DNA of 64,000 nucleotides from Fratercula arctica. Taxonomy: Eukaryota; Chordata; Aves; Charadriiformes; Alcidae. Shown in pieces: positions 14,161 through 27,215 of this stretch; position 1 is the stretch's first letter; the number at the start of each line of letters is the position of its first letter. The translations under genes and the position numbers were made by a program. The notes beneath the pieces are model-generated. The model was not told the DNA's origin and did no database searches. It saw only the letters and a program-made list of their open reading frames with translations. The DNA is taken from NCBI GenBank assembly GCA_947846985.1, contig CANTUZ010000002.1:14580087-14644086 (forward strand), written 5' to 3'.

Positions 14161-15620
14161 TGTTTTAGCAGATCAGTCACTCCGAACGGTGTTACTTCAC
14201 ACAGAGCACAGTGGTAGGCTTCAGAATTTGCTTACCTGCGAGCCACTCACGGCAGTGGTCAAAGGTTACCAGCAAGCTGATTAAATATGTGCCTGCTAGA
14301 CATCTTTCAGTATGTCACAACATGTCATTTTGTGCTACGCATTTCAGAATGAAGTAGCTTTCTCCTTTTAAGACATTGTCATTTGCTCTGTCAGTTTGCT
14401 TTAGACTGGAAAAGTACCAGACTCCTTTTGATAGCAGCTACCCAAAATACAGTGATTCTGGAAAAAAAAACAAATCCCTATTTTTTATCAACATCTAAAG
14501 AATGAAGAGCAGTCATTCTGTGAGGCTAAAATATATTTCTCCCCTTGCAAAAAATTGTTTAATCAAATGTAAGTAAAAGTGAAGAGCAAACATAAACGAT
14601 ACAATATTTTCTTTCTCCTACTACACAGTAGCACACTGCACGCTTTCTAAGTAGATAATAGAAGGAAAATAAGAGAAGGCGATTGTGGTCGTTCAGTCTC
14701 AGCTGGAGATGTCAGGCTAGATTTTGTGTCACTTGTTCATTTTATATAAAGCACTGCTTTCAGAATTTATTTATGAGGGTGAATTTTGACGTGTTATGGA
14801 GAAAGTTCTGATTTTTTGGAACTGGATTTCTTTACCTACGCTTTTACTCTCAAAACATTTTTTTTTCTTGCAATATAGAATACCATTTTTACCTTTCTTA
14901 CATCCCCTTTTTAAAAGATCTGATGTTATGAAAACTTTTTAGACAGCATAAAGTTTGTCTTCTGGAAGTAGTTATGCCGTATCATGAATGTGCCGTGATC
15001 TCGTCAGATAAAAGAATTCCCATGAAATTCAGTAGGACCTGAAAGCCCTCAAAAAGAGAATTAGGCTGCAGAAGCCTACAGAAAGGACTTTAAAAAAAAT
15101 GAATGCTTCCCTTCCACAGAGAAGTAGGAGAAGATGTCCATTGACTCATTAACCCATTAACTGAGGCCTGACATGAGGATTTATACCCAGGTGTGGTAAT
15201 TCACTTTCTTTACATTATGCTGGCAAGCAGAAGTTCTCAGGGCTGAGTTTCTGGTTTGTTTGGCTGGTTGGTTTTTAATGACTTGGACTCCTAAGTTTTC
15301 ACACATGCAATAGCTGTACATGTCTATGTTAGAAGAACATTGAAGGATGCCTGCATAAATCGCATATTAGGGATACATTCAGGAAGGCACTTACAGCCAT
15401 AACTACAAAGGGGCTTGGGTACTCACTGTTTGACTTTAAAAATCCAGCTCAGATACCATCTAACCTTCAGAGTAAATGTTTCCTTTTTCACAGAGGAGCT
15501 GTTTTGGATGAAGCGGTTAGAGCCAACAGCTTTGATGTAACCATTCATTCCAAATACAAATGAGCACAATGGAATTATTCCTGTAATGGGGTGCAATTCA
15601 CCAGTACAATTTAGCCAGAA

Positions 15621-15690
15621 ATTAGTTTTGTGTCATTGACATCGGTGTGAAACAGCAGATGACTAATGAAACAAATGACACAAAACTAAT
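15621..15690. repeat. Perfect 17-bp inverted repeat, 36-nt spacer
   Basis: The left arm ATTAGTTTTGTGTCATT (15621-15637) and right arm AATGACACAAAACTAAT (15674-15690) are exact reverse complements separated by 36 nt. The decamer ACTAATGAAA also occurs twice as a direct repeat (15662-15671 and 15685-15694). The arms contain TAAT/ATTA-type cores like those bound by homeodomain proteins. The segment could form a hairpin in RNA or a cruciform in DNA, or it could hold paired factor sites. The function is unknown. Confidence 0.9.
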
Positions 15691-16069
15691 GAAAGAGCAT
15701 GGTAAATTAATATGCAGCCCTTTCTATTTCTATAAGCAGCTAAAAAATATCTCTAATGGCTTTCGTTTGTGATTATCTACAGCCAGTATTTCTGAGAGAA
15801 TCGTTGATCATATTCAAGGGACTAAGAACTGAACCCCACTACTGCCTACAAAAGTCCGCTGTGCCTCCTACCACTTTGACAAATTGAACATGCCAGCTGC
15901 CAATTATGCTAATTTTTAGTGGTGATCTACTGTGCTGTTTATTACTGAACTTTCTAATTTCTTTTTATTAATATTCTCACTTCATTTTAGAATGGTAATA
16001 TTTTCATGTTCTTTATCTTTGGCCTTATTTATTTTACATGAAACACATTAAAATTAAACCCTCCAATTC

Positions 16070-16104
16070 TTTTTTTTCTTTTCTTTTTTTTTTTTTTTTT
16101 TTTT
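16070..16104. repeat. Poly-T tract (interrupted, about 35 nt)
   Basis: A T-rich tract with two cytosine interruptions ends in 21 uninterrupted T at 16084-16104. It encodes the poly-lysine runs seen in overlapping minus-strand frames, which are therefore not real proteins. Confidence 0.95.
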
Positions 16105-16966
16105 CCTCTGGCATATAATGAATTCGAGATATTCAATGAAACACCAATATGATCTTTCTTTCCCCATATTACTCTTGCATTTAAAGGGGTTGGAAGGATA
16201 AAATGGCCTGCACGGGGAGTTTTGTTGCATTCGACCTGACAGTAAATTCCTGAACTCACTTAACAATGTCAGCAACACAAGACATAAGACTAAAAACTCT
16301 TCATAGACTATGATATTTACCACTGTTTGGACAATAGAATTATCTGATAATGTAATGTCTCTTCATGTGTTACCCTGTATTTTTCAGGCAGCTTTTCCAC
16401 ATTTCCTTGAAAACCTTAGTACATGTCCTTGGAATCCCAGAATTTAGAGTGTATTAAACTGTCTGAATTGCACTGAATAAATTTCACCAAAACATTAGTG
16501 ACCTTGAAATGATGAGCTTTGTGAAAGCTTTCTTATGCTGAATTTATACCAGAAATGTTAATGGAAAATGGAGAAACAAAGAGAAGTTAATCATGAATGA
16601 AACCTTTTATTTTCAAAGGCTTGCAACAAGTACTTTTACATAGACTTTATTCTTAGGAAGAAAGGTAATTTCTCCTAGAAAGCCCATCTGGAAACTTCTG
16701 TCTTTTTTTCCTTGAATATTGCCTGAATTATTGCATTTGCTGCCTCTCTTGTGGTATTTGAGTATTTCCAAATGCAGCCTGTGCTGAAAGAAAGAATTAC
16801 AGAGAGTTGCAAAACCAAAACAGAAAGCCAGCTGTATTCTTTTTGACATTAAAATATTAAGGTCTGGGTCTTGGTCAAAGGTTTTGGTGGAAGAATTCAA
16901 GACAGTTTCTTCTTTCAGTCAAGATGGCTAATATTTACTGAGAGACAATCCTGACATAAACCTGAA

Positions 16967-16988
16967 AATAATAATAATAATAATAATT
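16967..16988. repeat. (AAT)n microsatellite
   Basis: About seven perfect copies of the trinucleotide ATA/AAT. A simple sequence repeat with no associated gene. Confidence 0.95.
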
Positions 16989-17687
16989 TCCATTCCCTCT
17001 CACCTCTATTTGCAGCACTGTCAGCTCCACCAAATGTGCCATTATTATCTCATTGGACTCTTGTTACTTTTTTATAAATCCCTCTTTGTTTCAGAGTTGT
17101 TACTGCTAATGCAGACACTCAGTGATCTAGTTCATGAGGTATCTTTAGTAAGATTAGCAATGTTTAATACTCTGAGGAATGACTTTGCCGTGAAATGCTG
17201 ACACCTGCCAACATAATCCAGACAGCCTCATAATAGTGTAATAACTGTGTAGTGCAGTTAGTAGCCAAATTTGTAAACAAAAGTTAGAAGGCATTATATA
17301 GTAGTTTTTAAGTGACACAGGAACAATATCCTTGGAATGAGTTTAAATCTTGGTCGAAGCATGTTTTATGCAAATATCCAGGTGAAAATTTCCAAGGTTT
17401 TCAGAAAATAATATTCAAAAAATTGACTGAGCATAATTAAACCACTCTGGACTACAAGTATTTACACAAGTTAAATATAACACAGTAGCATCTCACCAAT
17501 CATTGATGGGAGTACCATGAAACAAAACAATTAATGACATAATTGAGAGCAATTATGAGATTTTTCAGATTTTTTTCTATTTTTCTGCAAATCTTTTTCT
17601 ATATTCCTTCTTCCCTTGAGTAATAAGGGTACCCAGAAAGCAAACACTGATTCTACCCACCCTTCCTCAGTGTGTAACCCAGCTTGT

Positions 17688-17704
17688 AAAAAAAAAAAAA
17701 AAAA
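17688..17704. repeat. Poly-A run (17 A)
   Basis: Seventeen consecutive A. No retrocopy body is recognisable immediately upstream. Confidence 0.95.
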
Positions 17705-19550
17705 TTATTTCCATTTCTTTTAGTGCAAGGGCTGATCTTATGCATACAAGTAAGATCTCACAAACAAGTGAGAGTAATAAAAATCTGAACATAGAAAGCC
17801 CTGCTTGTGAAGCCCATTTTTGGACAAAAATCCCATGGAAAAGGAGGGCAGGATGAGCCAAAAAGCACAATGAGCTGTAGTACACGTTGAACTGTTACCA
17901 GCAGTAAACACTCAGCTTCCTTTAGCTGACCATGAACTGATAAAAGCAAAGAATAGAGATCCACTGCCTGAGAAGAAACAGAAAACAACATCCACCAGAG
18001 TGAACTCTGGTTTCTGTGCTTCCCTGCAGTACCGAGGAACAGCAGTGTAACCCTACAGCTTCTAATTTTGCACTCTTACTGATGATGTATTTTTGATAAC
18101 AGTTATGATAATGGTGAAAAATGGTTTATTACCTAAAGATCCCAATAAGCTTCTTTGTGAAAAAGGGATTGAGAGGGCATTCAAGGGAAAACATTCACTT
18201 TATTTTTGACATTCTTTGCATCTTTGCGCTTTGTTCTCTTCCTGGCATCTGTAATATCACATTTCTTAATAATTTTCCAAAATGTTGATGTTTCAATATT
18301 TTCGGTGCTCTGGGCTTTCTTTGGTGTTCTGTTTTTCTCTAAAGGATACAGCTGTCTCAAGCAGAAATAGCAAAGTTGCCTCTGAAATCGAAAGCTAACT
18401 ACTACTGTCAGCACTGCACTCCTTATAAGTTAATTCATATTCAGGTGTGGATCTTGTTTATGCATTTGTACATTTGTGGTTCCTTTTGTACTGAAATAAT
18501 AATAAAATAAACCAAGCCTGGGAATTTTATGCAGTATTCTTTCTCTGATTACAAATGAAGTTATTCTATGCCCTCTACTATTCCTCAAACTGTCAGTAAA
18601 TCTGTATAATATTCAGAAATTGACTGTAATTTCTCAGAAACCATACAGCTAGATCCCTATTTCTGAAGATATAGACAAGTGATACAGACTGACAATCACA
18701 TGATTAGCAATAATAGTGATAGTGATGCTTAAGATCCTATCATCTTCAACATTCGATCGAGGCCAGAGATACATATACACCCATCTGTTTGAGAGTGTCC
18801 AGTGAATTTCTTTCTAAAGGGTTGAAGCACATCATATGAGGAAGACACCTGAATTCCATTCAAGAGGATTTAGGGCAGAGCTTACAAATGTCTGCAGAAA
18901 TATGTAGGTACTATAACGTTCAGCCTAAACCTTAGATGTCTACAACCATTAATAATTCTACTCGAAACCTACCATTCCTATTTTTGACCTGAATTCAAAA
19001 CACACCGTATTTGTATAAAACTGTAAACAATAGCTAGGGAATACCTAGACTGAGGTTCATGGAAGCTAATGCAAAGAGAACTGGAATGAGTAAGCTAGAA
19101 AAGAGATACCATGTAGATCTTCAAATGCTTTAGTGAATATCTTTAATTTTACAACAAAAATAGCACTTCTGTTTCAACATCTATTGTCGTGTCCTGAAAC
19201 ATAAAGGATGGTCTTGAGATTATTCTGAAACATATTTCCAGGAAAAGCTGTATCTAAGCAGAATATTGCTCTGTTTCCTTTCTGTTGTCACTTATAAATT
19301 CTGCAAAGAATTTATTTTTTTTTTTTAATATCAGGTACAATGACAGTAATAAGAGATCCAAGGCTCTGAAAAATTCACATAAACATATACAGTCACACAT
19401 AAAAAGTTTCCCATCATGTTTTAATAGAAATTGGACAGAATATCACGTTCTTAGATAACTGCGTAATTCGCATGAAGGGGAGTACTAACTGATTGCTAAA
19501 TGCTAACTTTACATAGATACATAGATGGCTGAATGAGCATTTCACTAGGA

Positions 19551-19586
19551 TTTTTTTGTTCGTTTGGTTGTTTGTTTGTTTGTTTT
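19551..19586. repeat. (TTTG)n-like simple repeat
   Basis: A T-run followed by TTTG units (GTTTG TTTG TTTG) in an otherwise unremarkable region. Confidence 0.85.
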
Positions 19587-22500
19587 CTTCAGGGAAGTAG
19601 TTCAAGTCTGAGCAGATCAACACATTCTTAGTCAAAAACAAACCTCTACTTTACGGGATTGTGCTCAGAAGGATTATAGTTCATGGATGGGTACTCTCCA
19701 CTCAGTAAGGAACGGAAGGAAGAAAGATAGGTTGACCAAAAAAAACCCAAAACAATAACAACAAAAAAATCACATACTTCACACTGACTACCAAAAGGTA
19801 TTGTGTGACTTGTATGTATCCAAGAATGGGATGAAAAAGTCATGAATGCTGTCATTAATAGTTTCAATTGCCTCAGCATCTATCAGAAAACTCCAAAAAT
19901 CTTAGATAAAGCTCAAGAGCAGACAATGCAGAGCTGAAATAAACCTTTAAAAAACCAGTCTACAACTGCCCTTCCCCCAGGAACCAAACTGAATCTCACA
20001 AGAAATGCCTTCCAAATATAATACTGAACCTCGCATGGAAGGATGCCATGTATATACTCTGGCACATTTAAGGGTGAAGCACATTTCAAAAGGAGATGCT
20101 CAGTGCAATCAGAAAAGGGGAGGTTATGGAACAATTACTACAAATGGATATGCTGGAAAAGATGCTATATCAGAAGCTCATAGAGGAAACGCAATATTGA
20201 TGCCAGATATTAGGAAGCAGAACAAGTTACCGGCAAGTCAGGAGTTTTGGGTACTATTACTGGCTGCCTGGGCTAAACACTCATGTTGAACTTCTTTTGC
20301 GTAACTGTTTCTGTAAGGTGCTTAAGCTTCTGCCAAGGCTGGGTTCAGATAACTTAAATCTCATTTTCACAAGGGAACATATATCCCTTGTCTTTTGATC
20401 AGGGCTTCCAGTACTTCTGGACAAAGAAATCCACAATTAAAGGTTCCCTCCCACCTATGAAAAAAAGACATACACAACATTTTCATACCTGAGAGGCTGA
20501 CGAAGGACTTCCCTAATGCTGCAGGGCATTTTGAAATGCCTAATTTAATGGTAGCACATAAGGGCTGGTACAGTTCAAGTTGGTGCAAACATCCCTTATG
20601 TTGATGTAAAAAATGATAAAAAGCTAAACCAATGGTCATTAACAGCAGTTTCAGTATGATAAGATGGGGGGTTTTTTCATGACGTAAAACTGACTCATCT
20701 TGTACCTTGCCACAACAGCTGTTTCCTGGCAAGATTACAGATAGCAAAGGTATTTTCTTCACATACTCTGCCCCTGAGACAATTCCTTCTGGAAGGAAAT
20801 GGTCATTCACTATCCAGTTGTCAGCCGAGCTCATTGGCCTGGCTGTAACACACAGTAATTAGATCATCTGAAGTACCATGAGGTACAACGGGGTCTCAAA
20901 GACGCTCTAAGAAACTTGTCATTTCCACATGGAAACTAGTCAGCCTTGGAGTACTCTTTTGGGACCTGCCATTTCGGAGTCTGTGCTTCACACTGGAAGT
21001 TTGCCTGCTCTGAATTCCCCTGGAAAAAAAAAGCATTCAAGTGCAGGATGACAATTCAGTGACAACATATGGCAATATTATCTAATAGTGACATTTTCCA
21101 AGTACAGATACAATTTCCTTAACTTCACTGATTTCAGTAGCTGTGATATATGCAAACAAGGACAAAAATCAGTACTGGAGTGAACATCGTTGTGTAAAAT
21201 GCCTAATACAATGTATACAGAGCTCAGCGAGGGGAGAAATCACACATTCTTATTCTAGTGCTACAGCATTACACGCAAATGTATTTTCTGTTACCAGAGC
21301 AGGTGCCATTTTGCATTTGAGTTTGGAAGCAGAATACAGCCAGGGAAGTCACTGTATTCCCACTTTCTAACAGAAATTTCAGATTTTTCCATCTTAGCAT
21401 TTTTTCTTATCGTGAAATAAGCAGTGTGGATGTCTCTTGCTCTTCATGCAAGATGATGCATACTGTTCAGAGTACGGTAGTCACAGTGTAGTCAATGGAT
21501 GCTGGAAAAAGTTGTCACAGTCCTAATGGTCCCAGTAGAACTCTGTGGAAGAGACGCAGCTGCCTCTATATAAGCATTTATAGGGAATGTAAGGTGATGT
21601 GACCAGTGGTGGTGGAGAACCTGTGTTCACAGTGTTCACAATTTAGTATACAATATAAAATTGTTGTTACACTGCAAGTACTTTGCTCAGTCCTTTATAA
21701 GCTTTATTACACTGTAATCTTTATTTAAACAAAAACCACCAATTGATAATTCTAATGAGACTAAATAATTGAGAGTATTAAGGGAAAAAAACCCAAAACC
21801 AACAACACTAAAGAGCATAGTACCTAAGTAATTTAAGCAGAGACAATGTTTTGCTAAATTCCATGAATATTTTCTCTTTGTACAATGGTAATTTCCTCTT
21901 TTTCCAAGTAGCAAATGTTCCCTTGAAATAATGTGTTTTGTTATTGACTTGTCTGCATCTTGTTGAATTAATTGTTTTTGTCTTATGGCATTTATGTGTA
22001 GAAAGTAAACATTGGCCTTTGTTACTGATCATCTTTTCATGTATAAATTAGGGAATATATTATTCATATTTCTGCCAGAAATCTTACAGTGTGATATTAC
22101 GGATTTTGGGCTTAGCTCCAAAACCCTAAATGTATTAAGGTCTGGCAAAGTCCACACAATGTTACTCAAATTCATGATGCTCTAAGGATGGGTTAAGGTT
22201 CCTTGCATCTCCTGGGATAACATGTGAAGTTCTTCTGTTTTAAAGCATCAATAAGAACACAATCAAATTAATGGCATGACTAATAACGTGGCCTTTGGTT
22301 AGTTTTTTGTATCAGACATAGAAAAACATGTATTTCAATATTTCTTCTTAACTGAAAATAAAATTTTAATTTGTAATATAAGAAAGAAAAAAAGAAAAAA
22401 AATTCCCTATATCACCAAGAAAAAGCTCACGTTTATGATGTTACACTAGGAGAAAAATAGCCCATTTTTATAGCATTCCTGGCTTGTGAATGTGTTTGAA

Positions 22501-23250
22501 TTAGTGCAAATGTGACTGTGGCACATAACTTCAGTGAAATACAGCATATTAGGAATGTCACAGCAAGGAGGAGGCTTGATGATATTTACAGTTAAACAAA
22601 GCCAGCCGTGTTTTTCACATATGAAAAACAAAAATGATTTTCAAGTTTGCTTTTGTTTCTTAAAAGCCTGCCAAATGTCAAAGGCTTTGGAACAAGTGCT
22701 GAAAATTTCAATGGTATTTAAATGAAAGCCATTTAAGTGGCACGGAGGCAAGGCTGCTGCTTGTTCTACTCTGTTTTATGAATAGATGAGGGGGGGACTC
22801 CTGTAGAAGGAGACCAGATCTTGTGCAGCAGATCAATGCTATATCCAAAGTTTTCACTTATCCTGAACATAAAGGGTTTAGCTTTGGCCATGTCACAAGC
22901 CCTGTACAATAAAAATACCTATAGAAGTGTGACTCTCATGGGAAATCTGGAGATGAATTGTAATAACCAAAATATATGCTTTAGATTCTGGTTTCTTTTT
23001 TGCATCAAAAAGGAAGTCAATGTTTAAGCAATTCTACAGATTTTCCCCAGCTTGGTGAAATGCTCTCCCCAGACTGTGGTGAAAGAAAGAAGGGAAAGAG
23101 ATTTTTTAGTGCACCCAATCCAATACATTTTCACAATAGAGGGTCTGGTGTGCAATCGAGGGCAATTTTCTCTTAGTCAGTTTAGCTTTCCAATCTTTGC
23201 AATATTTGAAGGATTTACAATCACAACTCTGTTATTGGGCAGAGCAGCAT

Positions 23251-23335
23251 ATTGATCTCACTTTGATAATACGGAAGTGAGGCACAGAGCAGCTCAGAAA
23301 CAGGTTTTCAAAGACATTGGGCTTCCCAACATGCA
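23251..23335 (-). mobile_element. MIR-like SINE remnant, minus strand
   Basis: The plus strand reads 'ggaagtgaggcacagag' (23273-23289), close to the MIR reverse-strand block GGAAACTGAGGCACAGAG. It is preceded by a degraded CCCATTTTACAGAT-like block (about 23257-23270) and followed by a weaker match to the AAGTGACTTGCCCAAGGTCACA region. The best-preserved part is the conserved core. The copy is short and old, with approximate ends. Confidence 0.5.
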
Positions 23336-26300
23336 GTGAAGGGCTTCAACGTTTTGAAAAGGGTATTTAGACATAAATATTGTCAGGTCTGTGCTGCTTT
23401 GGACCCTTGATGCCTACATGCCTTTAGCAATCCCACACTGTACTGGATGGTGCTTTTGCATTGTGTTCATCACTTCAAGGACTTACAAAGTGCAAGGTTA
23501 CAGTGGTGTTTGGGACACGTTAGTTTCCAATGTAGATATATTCCATCTACTGTCAAAATTTAAGCATAATTTAGTTTAGCTGCTTTTAAGAATTCATAAT
23601 TGTGCATCTCCTGCTGAGGTATGTATAATTCCACTGACTGGTTTTTTTTATCAGGTTTTCCTGGTATTTCAATATGTTCCATTCTTCTGGAAGAACACTG
23701 AAAATTGTGTAGTTCCTGTAAGACTGTTCATAGTCCCAGGAGCAATGAGTAGACAAGGCTTTTGGGTTTTTTTCTTTTTCCTAAGTGACTGCAAATGAAG
23801 ATTTATCAGAAGCTGTTTGTTTTTACCAGAATTTTATATAATCCATTTGCAATTTGGGAAATAAAATATTTTCTCACATCTCTAATACTAATTAGCTTGG
23901 CACTCAAGGCAATAAAACAAAACCATTTAGATAACTGGAAGCAGCTAAGTAACCAATTATTTGAAGAACTCTTTGTGGCTTAAGAAGAACAAATAAGAAA
24001 GTACTCCCAAAGTGAATATCGAATGCACAGTCTCTGCAAATGTTTCACATGCAGACGGTATTACGGATGCATCACTTGCAGTCACTAGCAGTATGTTAAG
24101 TCATTTCACATCTGATGATGATGTGGTGAAACAGAGTGTACTCCTGCAATGCCACGAGAAGAATGCAGAGCAAATATCTGAAACACCTCTGAATGTCCCT
24201 TCCAGATTTTGAGTCCTATTATGACATTTTACTGAATCATGAATTGTACACCCTCCACAATTGTTATGGGATGCAAGATTCCATCAAATCCCCTGCTCTA
24301 CTGGCCTCTATTGGCATAACAAAGGCAAATTGTTGTTTTTTCTACTGTGTCTCTCTTCAGGTTGACTCAATCTTATTGAATAAGGTATAAAGAGGTGGAA
24401 AAACATTCAATGACCACTTACTAAATGCTGTTTGGTAAAGGAGCAATGGAGGTTGTTAACCACATACACTTCTTATCATGACTCGTAGACTGTGCCTCAA
24501 TGAAGCCCATAAATTGCACTTTTCTGAGAACATCCAGTCCTAAATTACACAAATAGTTACTCTTATATGCTCTGCCAACAGTCAAGCACTCTGGTCAGTA
24601 AAATCCTGGAATTTATTTTGTGTAGCTTGGCACTCTTCACAGTGATCTTTCTCTCTTTCTTGCTTGGCAAAGCTCTCTTCTTGGAGTGATAAACAATAAC
24701 AACAACAAAAGAAAAAACTAACCCACATTATACTCTTACTGCAAAGGTAGGGGTTTAGCCTCCTGCTGCAGGGTAGTGTCAATTGTCAGCATCTTGTTTG
24801 GTTTATTTAGCTGGCTTTTATTCTTCTCTGACATTTAGAGATTATGTGTTTTCCTTTTCCTCCTCCTCATTGCTGGAGCCATCTGTGGGCCTTTACACAG
24901 ACACATCCATTAGGAATATTAGATAGACAAAGCTAATGTGCACTGGAGTGAAACAACAAGCTCCTTTTCCTAATTAATGCCTTCACTGCTCCTCGAGTGA
25001 GGATTGCAAGCTTCTGAAGTAGTTTGGAAATGAATTTGTTCTTACATTTCCACAAGCATTTTTCTACTACATTTAGACTGTTCTTTAAGTTAAACAGTGG
25101 AGTGTCCTAGGGTCCTGGTCCCCTGAAACTACATCTCCACTTGTGCATTAAACACTGGCTGCGACCAATCCTGGGTGCTGGACCTCAGCTATCTGCACTG
25201 TTTGACTGTAAGGAGCATCCCTGCTGTGCTGTCAGTCTGCCCAATTAGTGCTCTGCCAAACAATCCCTGGGCCCTCCCTGCTCAGGACTTTGCATGGTCC
25301 CCTCATGTGATCAATAAACAGTTTGCAGGAGATTCCTCAGTTCTGCAGGCTAAGAGAACTTACTAGTATGACTCTGACCGTCCAGTTGAGGAACGTGTTA
25401 CAGCAACCGTTGCTTCATGCAGTTTATGTCCTGGGCTTTCTGACTCTGCGAACTATAATCCAAGGGGATTTCAATCCAGACACTGAAAACTGACCCCAAT
25501 ATAAAGTCAAGACCCAGCTGGGACAGATACCCAGAGCTATGACCTGGGAACACTTCACAGCTACAAATTATTTAGATGTGACTGAAAGAAAGAGTGTGAA
25601 CATCGAACACATGGACCCCACATATCATACTGGTAACAAAAACAAAATATTAAACCATTTATGTGAATAGCAGAGATGGGAAAGTGGTTAAACTCTGCCC
25701 CTGTTCCACCTTTATATGGCAGTATTTTCAGCATGAAGGAATGGAATTGCCTATCTCATCTGATTGCTGCATCTCACCATTGTTAACACATACCATTTCC
25801 ACCAGAGAAACTAACTATGTATTTTCACATTCAAATTTTCCTGAACATTTTACTTACTCCTACCTGTCACTTCTTTACCATTCCAGCCAAGTTAGGTCTT
25901 AAAATATTGCCCTTATAATTCAGGATTTTCCTTTCATCTTTGTGCCTTGCATACAAAGTCCGTTTTCCTAGTGTGTATTTTGCCAGATCCAAAAAATAAG
26001 TTTGGAATGGATGCATGATCTGTTCTCTCGATCAGCTGTCAGGGTGGTAGGTAAGTTTTTTAACATTTTTACTTGCTTTAACATTTTACTTGCTTTTACT
26101 TGCATTGTTTAACCTAGTCCTAATTTCATTGTTTTTAATCTTAACTTTTTTCCACATTAGAGTATGAATATTTGTGTTGTATTTGTGCTAAATATTTAAA
26201 ATTATTTTAGAAACCGGAACTCAGGAAGTTCAACCTTTAGAAGGTCTGAACATTTTACTTCAGACATACATAGCTTTCTGAATCTCTGTTCCCTTGCATG

Positions 26301-27055
26301 GACTTTCATAATTGGAATATATATAAATATCAAACTTTAGAGCAATTTGGTCACTGAATTTCGTTTTACTTTGTGAAGACCTTCTATGCTTTCTTATGCT
26401 GCATAAGCACATTCATTTATAATATTTAGTTTTAAAATTTCTCTCATTTCTACTTATTGCTTATTACATAAAATTAGAATTAGGTAGTATCTGGGCAAAT
26501 ACTCCTAGAAAAGCACATTAGTCAAAACTAGGAGATTATTGTTTGTATCGCATTAGCCCCTGGAAACTTCAGCCATAAATCAGTGCAAATTTTTTCTGTG
26601 TACACAGAGTAATGGCGAGAAGATTTTAGGATTCTTTTTTTCTAGTGGAGAGGTAAAGAATTTTTTACAGTCTACTAAAAAAAAAATAAAAAAAAAATCC
26701 ACACTACCATAAAAATGGCATTACCCTTAGCAACACCTCTCTGCTGAGATCCCTCACTAACCGTTGTGGTGCAGAGCGTGCTATGGTCTCTGTCCTCTGA
26801 CTCAAATGCTGAAGTGTGCGGTGATTAAAACACAGCAGGAAAATCTAGTCCTCATTAAAGACACTAGTGCAAATCACCCAAACTACAAGGCTTTGTAGTG
26901 GTTCAGAAGACATTACAGCTATGTCCATGCTAGGAAACTAGTGTAGAAAGAAGCTATATGGTTGAGAAAACTATTTGATCTGGAATTTCCATGTGATTGC
27001 CATAGAGAGAAAATCAATTACTATCCTCTGAAAGTTGCTTTAAACTCTTCATTAA

Positions 27056-27082
27056 ATATATATATATATATATATACACACA
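27056..27082. repeat. (TA)n(CA)n microsatellite
   Basis: Alternating AT over about 21 nt passes directly into (AC)4. A compound dinucleotide repeat likely to vary in length between individuals. Confidence 0.95.
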
Positions 27083-27184
27083 CCTTTTTGTTACTTGAAT
27101 TTGTCTAGTTTCAGCTTCCACTAATTGGATCATTATCCACTTGTTCATTAACTGAACAACACTCTGCTGTCAGCACTTTGCTCC

Positions 27185-27215
27185 ATATATATATATACAT
27201 ATATATATATATATT
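27185..27215. repeat. (AT)n microsatellite with one interruption
   Basis: Alternating AT, interrupted once by a C (ATAC AT), about 30 nt long. It lies 100 nt downstream of the other TA repeat. Confidence 0.95.

Larger units (their letters stand above)
14161..23250. other. Non-coding AT-rich DNA with inverted repeat and simple repeats
   Basis: No gene is recognised. The longest open frame (20367-20834, minus strand, 155 codons, ATG start) has no domain or compositional bias that I recognise, and its length is compatible with chance in 64 kb. The notable structure is the 17-bp inverted repeat at 15621-15690, listed separately, as are the poly-T, poly-A and trinucleotide repeats. Confidence 0.55.

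Noticed and set aside
16029..16323. Minus-strand frames with a run of lysines
   Set aside because: The lysines come from the poly-T tract at 16070-16104. No nuclear protein or localisation signal should be inferred.
20367..20834. 155-codon minus-strand frame with ATG
   Set aside because: No domain, no compositional bias and no splice context. With stop codons at roughly 6 % per codon in AT-rich DNA, about one such frame in 64 kb is expected by chance.
24012..24212. 66-codon plus-strand frame with acidic, serine-rich composition
   Set aside because: It starts at GTG, has no convincing acceptor or donor, and shows no domain. The protein-like look is not enough.
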